Shown here piece after piece: positions 12,122 to 13,029 of a stretch of DNA of 13,029 bases (position 1 is the first letter of the stretch; each line of letters opens with the position of its first letter). The notes beneath the pieces are model-generated. The model was not told the origin of the DNA, did not search any database, and saw only the letters and a program-made list of their open reading frames with translations. The stretch is taken from positions 1 to 13,029 of the forward strand of contig JAFYNC010000134.1 in the NCBI GenBank assembly GCA_017549905.1. Reading direction: 5' to 3'. A program made the position numbers and the translations under genes. This stretch comes from Clostridia bacterium. GTDB lineage: Bacteria; Bacillota; Clostridia; Oscillospirales; Acutalibacteraceae.

Positions 12122-13029
12122 CTACCAATATCCGAGTTCTCGGCCCCTTTTGTGAAGTAATTGTGCTAAGAGAAGGTAGCCGGTTTTGTTAAGGTGAACA
12201 TCGGTAGAACTGTTATTAAGTCTTAAACAGGGTGGAATAATTTTTTGGCTTGATGCAATTTGGGTTTTATCAAGGTCGGTTAAAATAAGGTGAAGAGTAT
12301 CTTCAAGAATGGATTGGTCTGTTGCGGCAGTTCTAAAGTCAATTGCTTTATCGCCAAAAGCTTCAATAAAGTATTTGGTAAAGATATTGTCGGTCCAATA
12401 AGGAATAATGACCAGATAGTTATCGTTGCCACGGTAATCTATCATTTGCTGGTGCTGTGCAATAAGTGCTTTATAATCGTTCTTGTTACTGCCGTAACCA
12501 CCGTTACAACCCATAAGGTAAATATCGCAATGGTTTGTTTTGGCAAGGTCTGCCGAAGCAAATTTGGCTCTGGTACCTTTTTTTATTGTAAGAGCGGAAT
12601 CAAAACCGCTGGTTCTTTCGAGGTAAACCTCACAACTGCGGTCGGACCAATCAAAGTTCTTAAAAACAAGCTTGTATTGTCGTGAACCGATAGTTATATT
12701 GTTTATTGGCATTTCTCTACCAAGGGGAGGAGTAAGACGAATAACCTCGCCATCGGCAGTTTCAAATCCGTTGCCTTTGCCATCGCCAATGCGAACGCTA
12801 ACATCACCTGCTTTAAAGGTGATTTGGTTGGATGTGAAAATTTTTAAAGCACCTTGGCGAGCCATAATAGTTATGGTATCTTCGCCGCCGTCACCACCGT
12901 TAAGAACGTCGTATTTATTGGTGCCAAGCATATTATTAAGCAACGAAGGGAAGTCGTTACCGTTTATCATACGCATACCTTCTGTAAGGCTGTCACCCCA
13001 ACAAGAAACTATTAAACGTGGAGCCGGAG
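12122..13029 (-). CDS. SGNH/GDSL-family hydrolase, 5' end outside the window
   Basis: The frame is open to the right edge, so the true start lies beyond it. The first visible residues read PAPRLIVSCWGDSLTEGM: this is SGNH block I with the nucleophile Ser at codon 12991-12989. A block III-like GNDNYLVIIPYW follows mid-protein, and the catalytic Asp-His pair is in STDVHLNKTGYLLLA near the C-terminus. An ATG at 12976 looks like a start but lies just after the catalytic Ser and would yield an inactive protein. SGNH enzymes cleave esters (lipids, acetylated sugars, cell-wall or xylan acetyl groups). Between blocks I and III there is a long beta-rich insertion (about 85-130 residues, with TITIMARQGALKIF and ITIGSRQYKLVF), unlike minimal SGNH enzymes of about 200 residues. 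Cell location cannot be judged without the N-terminus. Confidence 0.78.
   Translation of the reverse strand, partial: PAPRLIVSCWGDSLTEGMRMINGNDFPSLLNNMLGTNKYDVLNGGDGGEDTITIMARQGALKIFTSNQITFKAGDVSVRIGDGKGNGFETADGEVIRLTPPLGREMPINNITIGSRQYKLVFKNFDWSDRSCEVYLERTSGFDSALTIKKGTRAKFASADLAKTNHCDIYLMGCNGGYGSNKNDYKALIAQHQQMIDYRGNDNYLVIIPYWTDNIFTKYFIEAFGDKAIDFRTAATDQSILEDTLHLILTDLDKTQIASSQKIIPPCLRLNNSSTDVHLNKTGYLLLAQLLHKRGRELGYW

Noticed and set aside
12974-12976. ATG at 12976 as the start of the SGNH hydrolase
   Set aside because: The frame continues upstream through the GDSL catalytic block; starting here would remove the nucleophile serine.

Overview
The window looks like chromosomal DNA of a low-GC, anaerobic, gut-type Clostridia (Oscillospiraceae/Ruminococcaceae-like). 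This rests on A+T-rich intergenic DNA, strong GGAGG-type ribosome sites, a TTG start, a meso-diaminopimelate dehydrogenase and protein families common in that class. No intact RNA gene, CRISPR array or transposase gene was found.

Layout. (1) Positions 1-876, plus strand: the C-terminal end of an OPT-family oligopeptide transporter followed 3 bp later by a small PqqD-like protein. (2) 908-3272, minus strand: a two-gene unit, meso-diaminopimelate dehydrogenase then citrate synthase (TTG start), with its own promoter at 3304-3332. A 15-bp bidirectional terminator hairpin overlaps the stop codons of both convergent units. (3) 3329-4204, minus: a YtqA/YhcC-type (TIGR01212) radical SAM protein, divergent from (4) an FkbM-type methyltransferase at 4294-5331, plus, ending at a bidirectional terminator at 5363-5392.

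(5) 5413-11480, minus: the centrepiece, a tightly packed seven-gene operon. In order of transcription it encodes a SIS-domain sugar-phosphate isomerase, an enlarged UPF0047/YjbQ protein, an archaeal-type triosephosphate-isomerase-like protein, an FGGY sugar kinase, an L-fucose/L-arabinose-isomerase-like protein, a cytosolic NodB-type polysaccharide deacetylase and a fructose-6-phosphate-aldolase-type transaldolase. A good sigma-A-type promoter lies at 11555-11583 and the genes overlap or nearly abut. Isomerase, kinase, triose-phosphate isomerase and aldolase form a logical route for an unusual sugar (aldose to ketose, phosphorylation, cleavage, triose interconversion). The UPF0047 and NodB members do not belong to any pathway I recognise with this composition, and no transporter or glycosidase is present.

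(6) 11637-12121: a scarred region. A LacI-type regulator keeps its promoter, a perfect LacI/cre-type operator and its helix-turn-helix, but breaks off after about 55 codons into a 19-nt sequence identical in form to the 3' end of a tRNA-Gly with CCA. A hairpin follows, then a second, inverted tRNA T-arm-like segment. This may be a tRNA attachment-site scar, a dispersed palindromic repeat, or an assembly join. (7) 12122-13029, minus: an SGNH/GDSL hydrolase whose GDSL motif is in the window but whose start is beyond the right edge.
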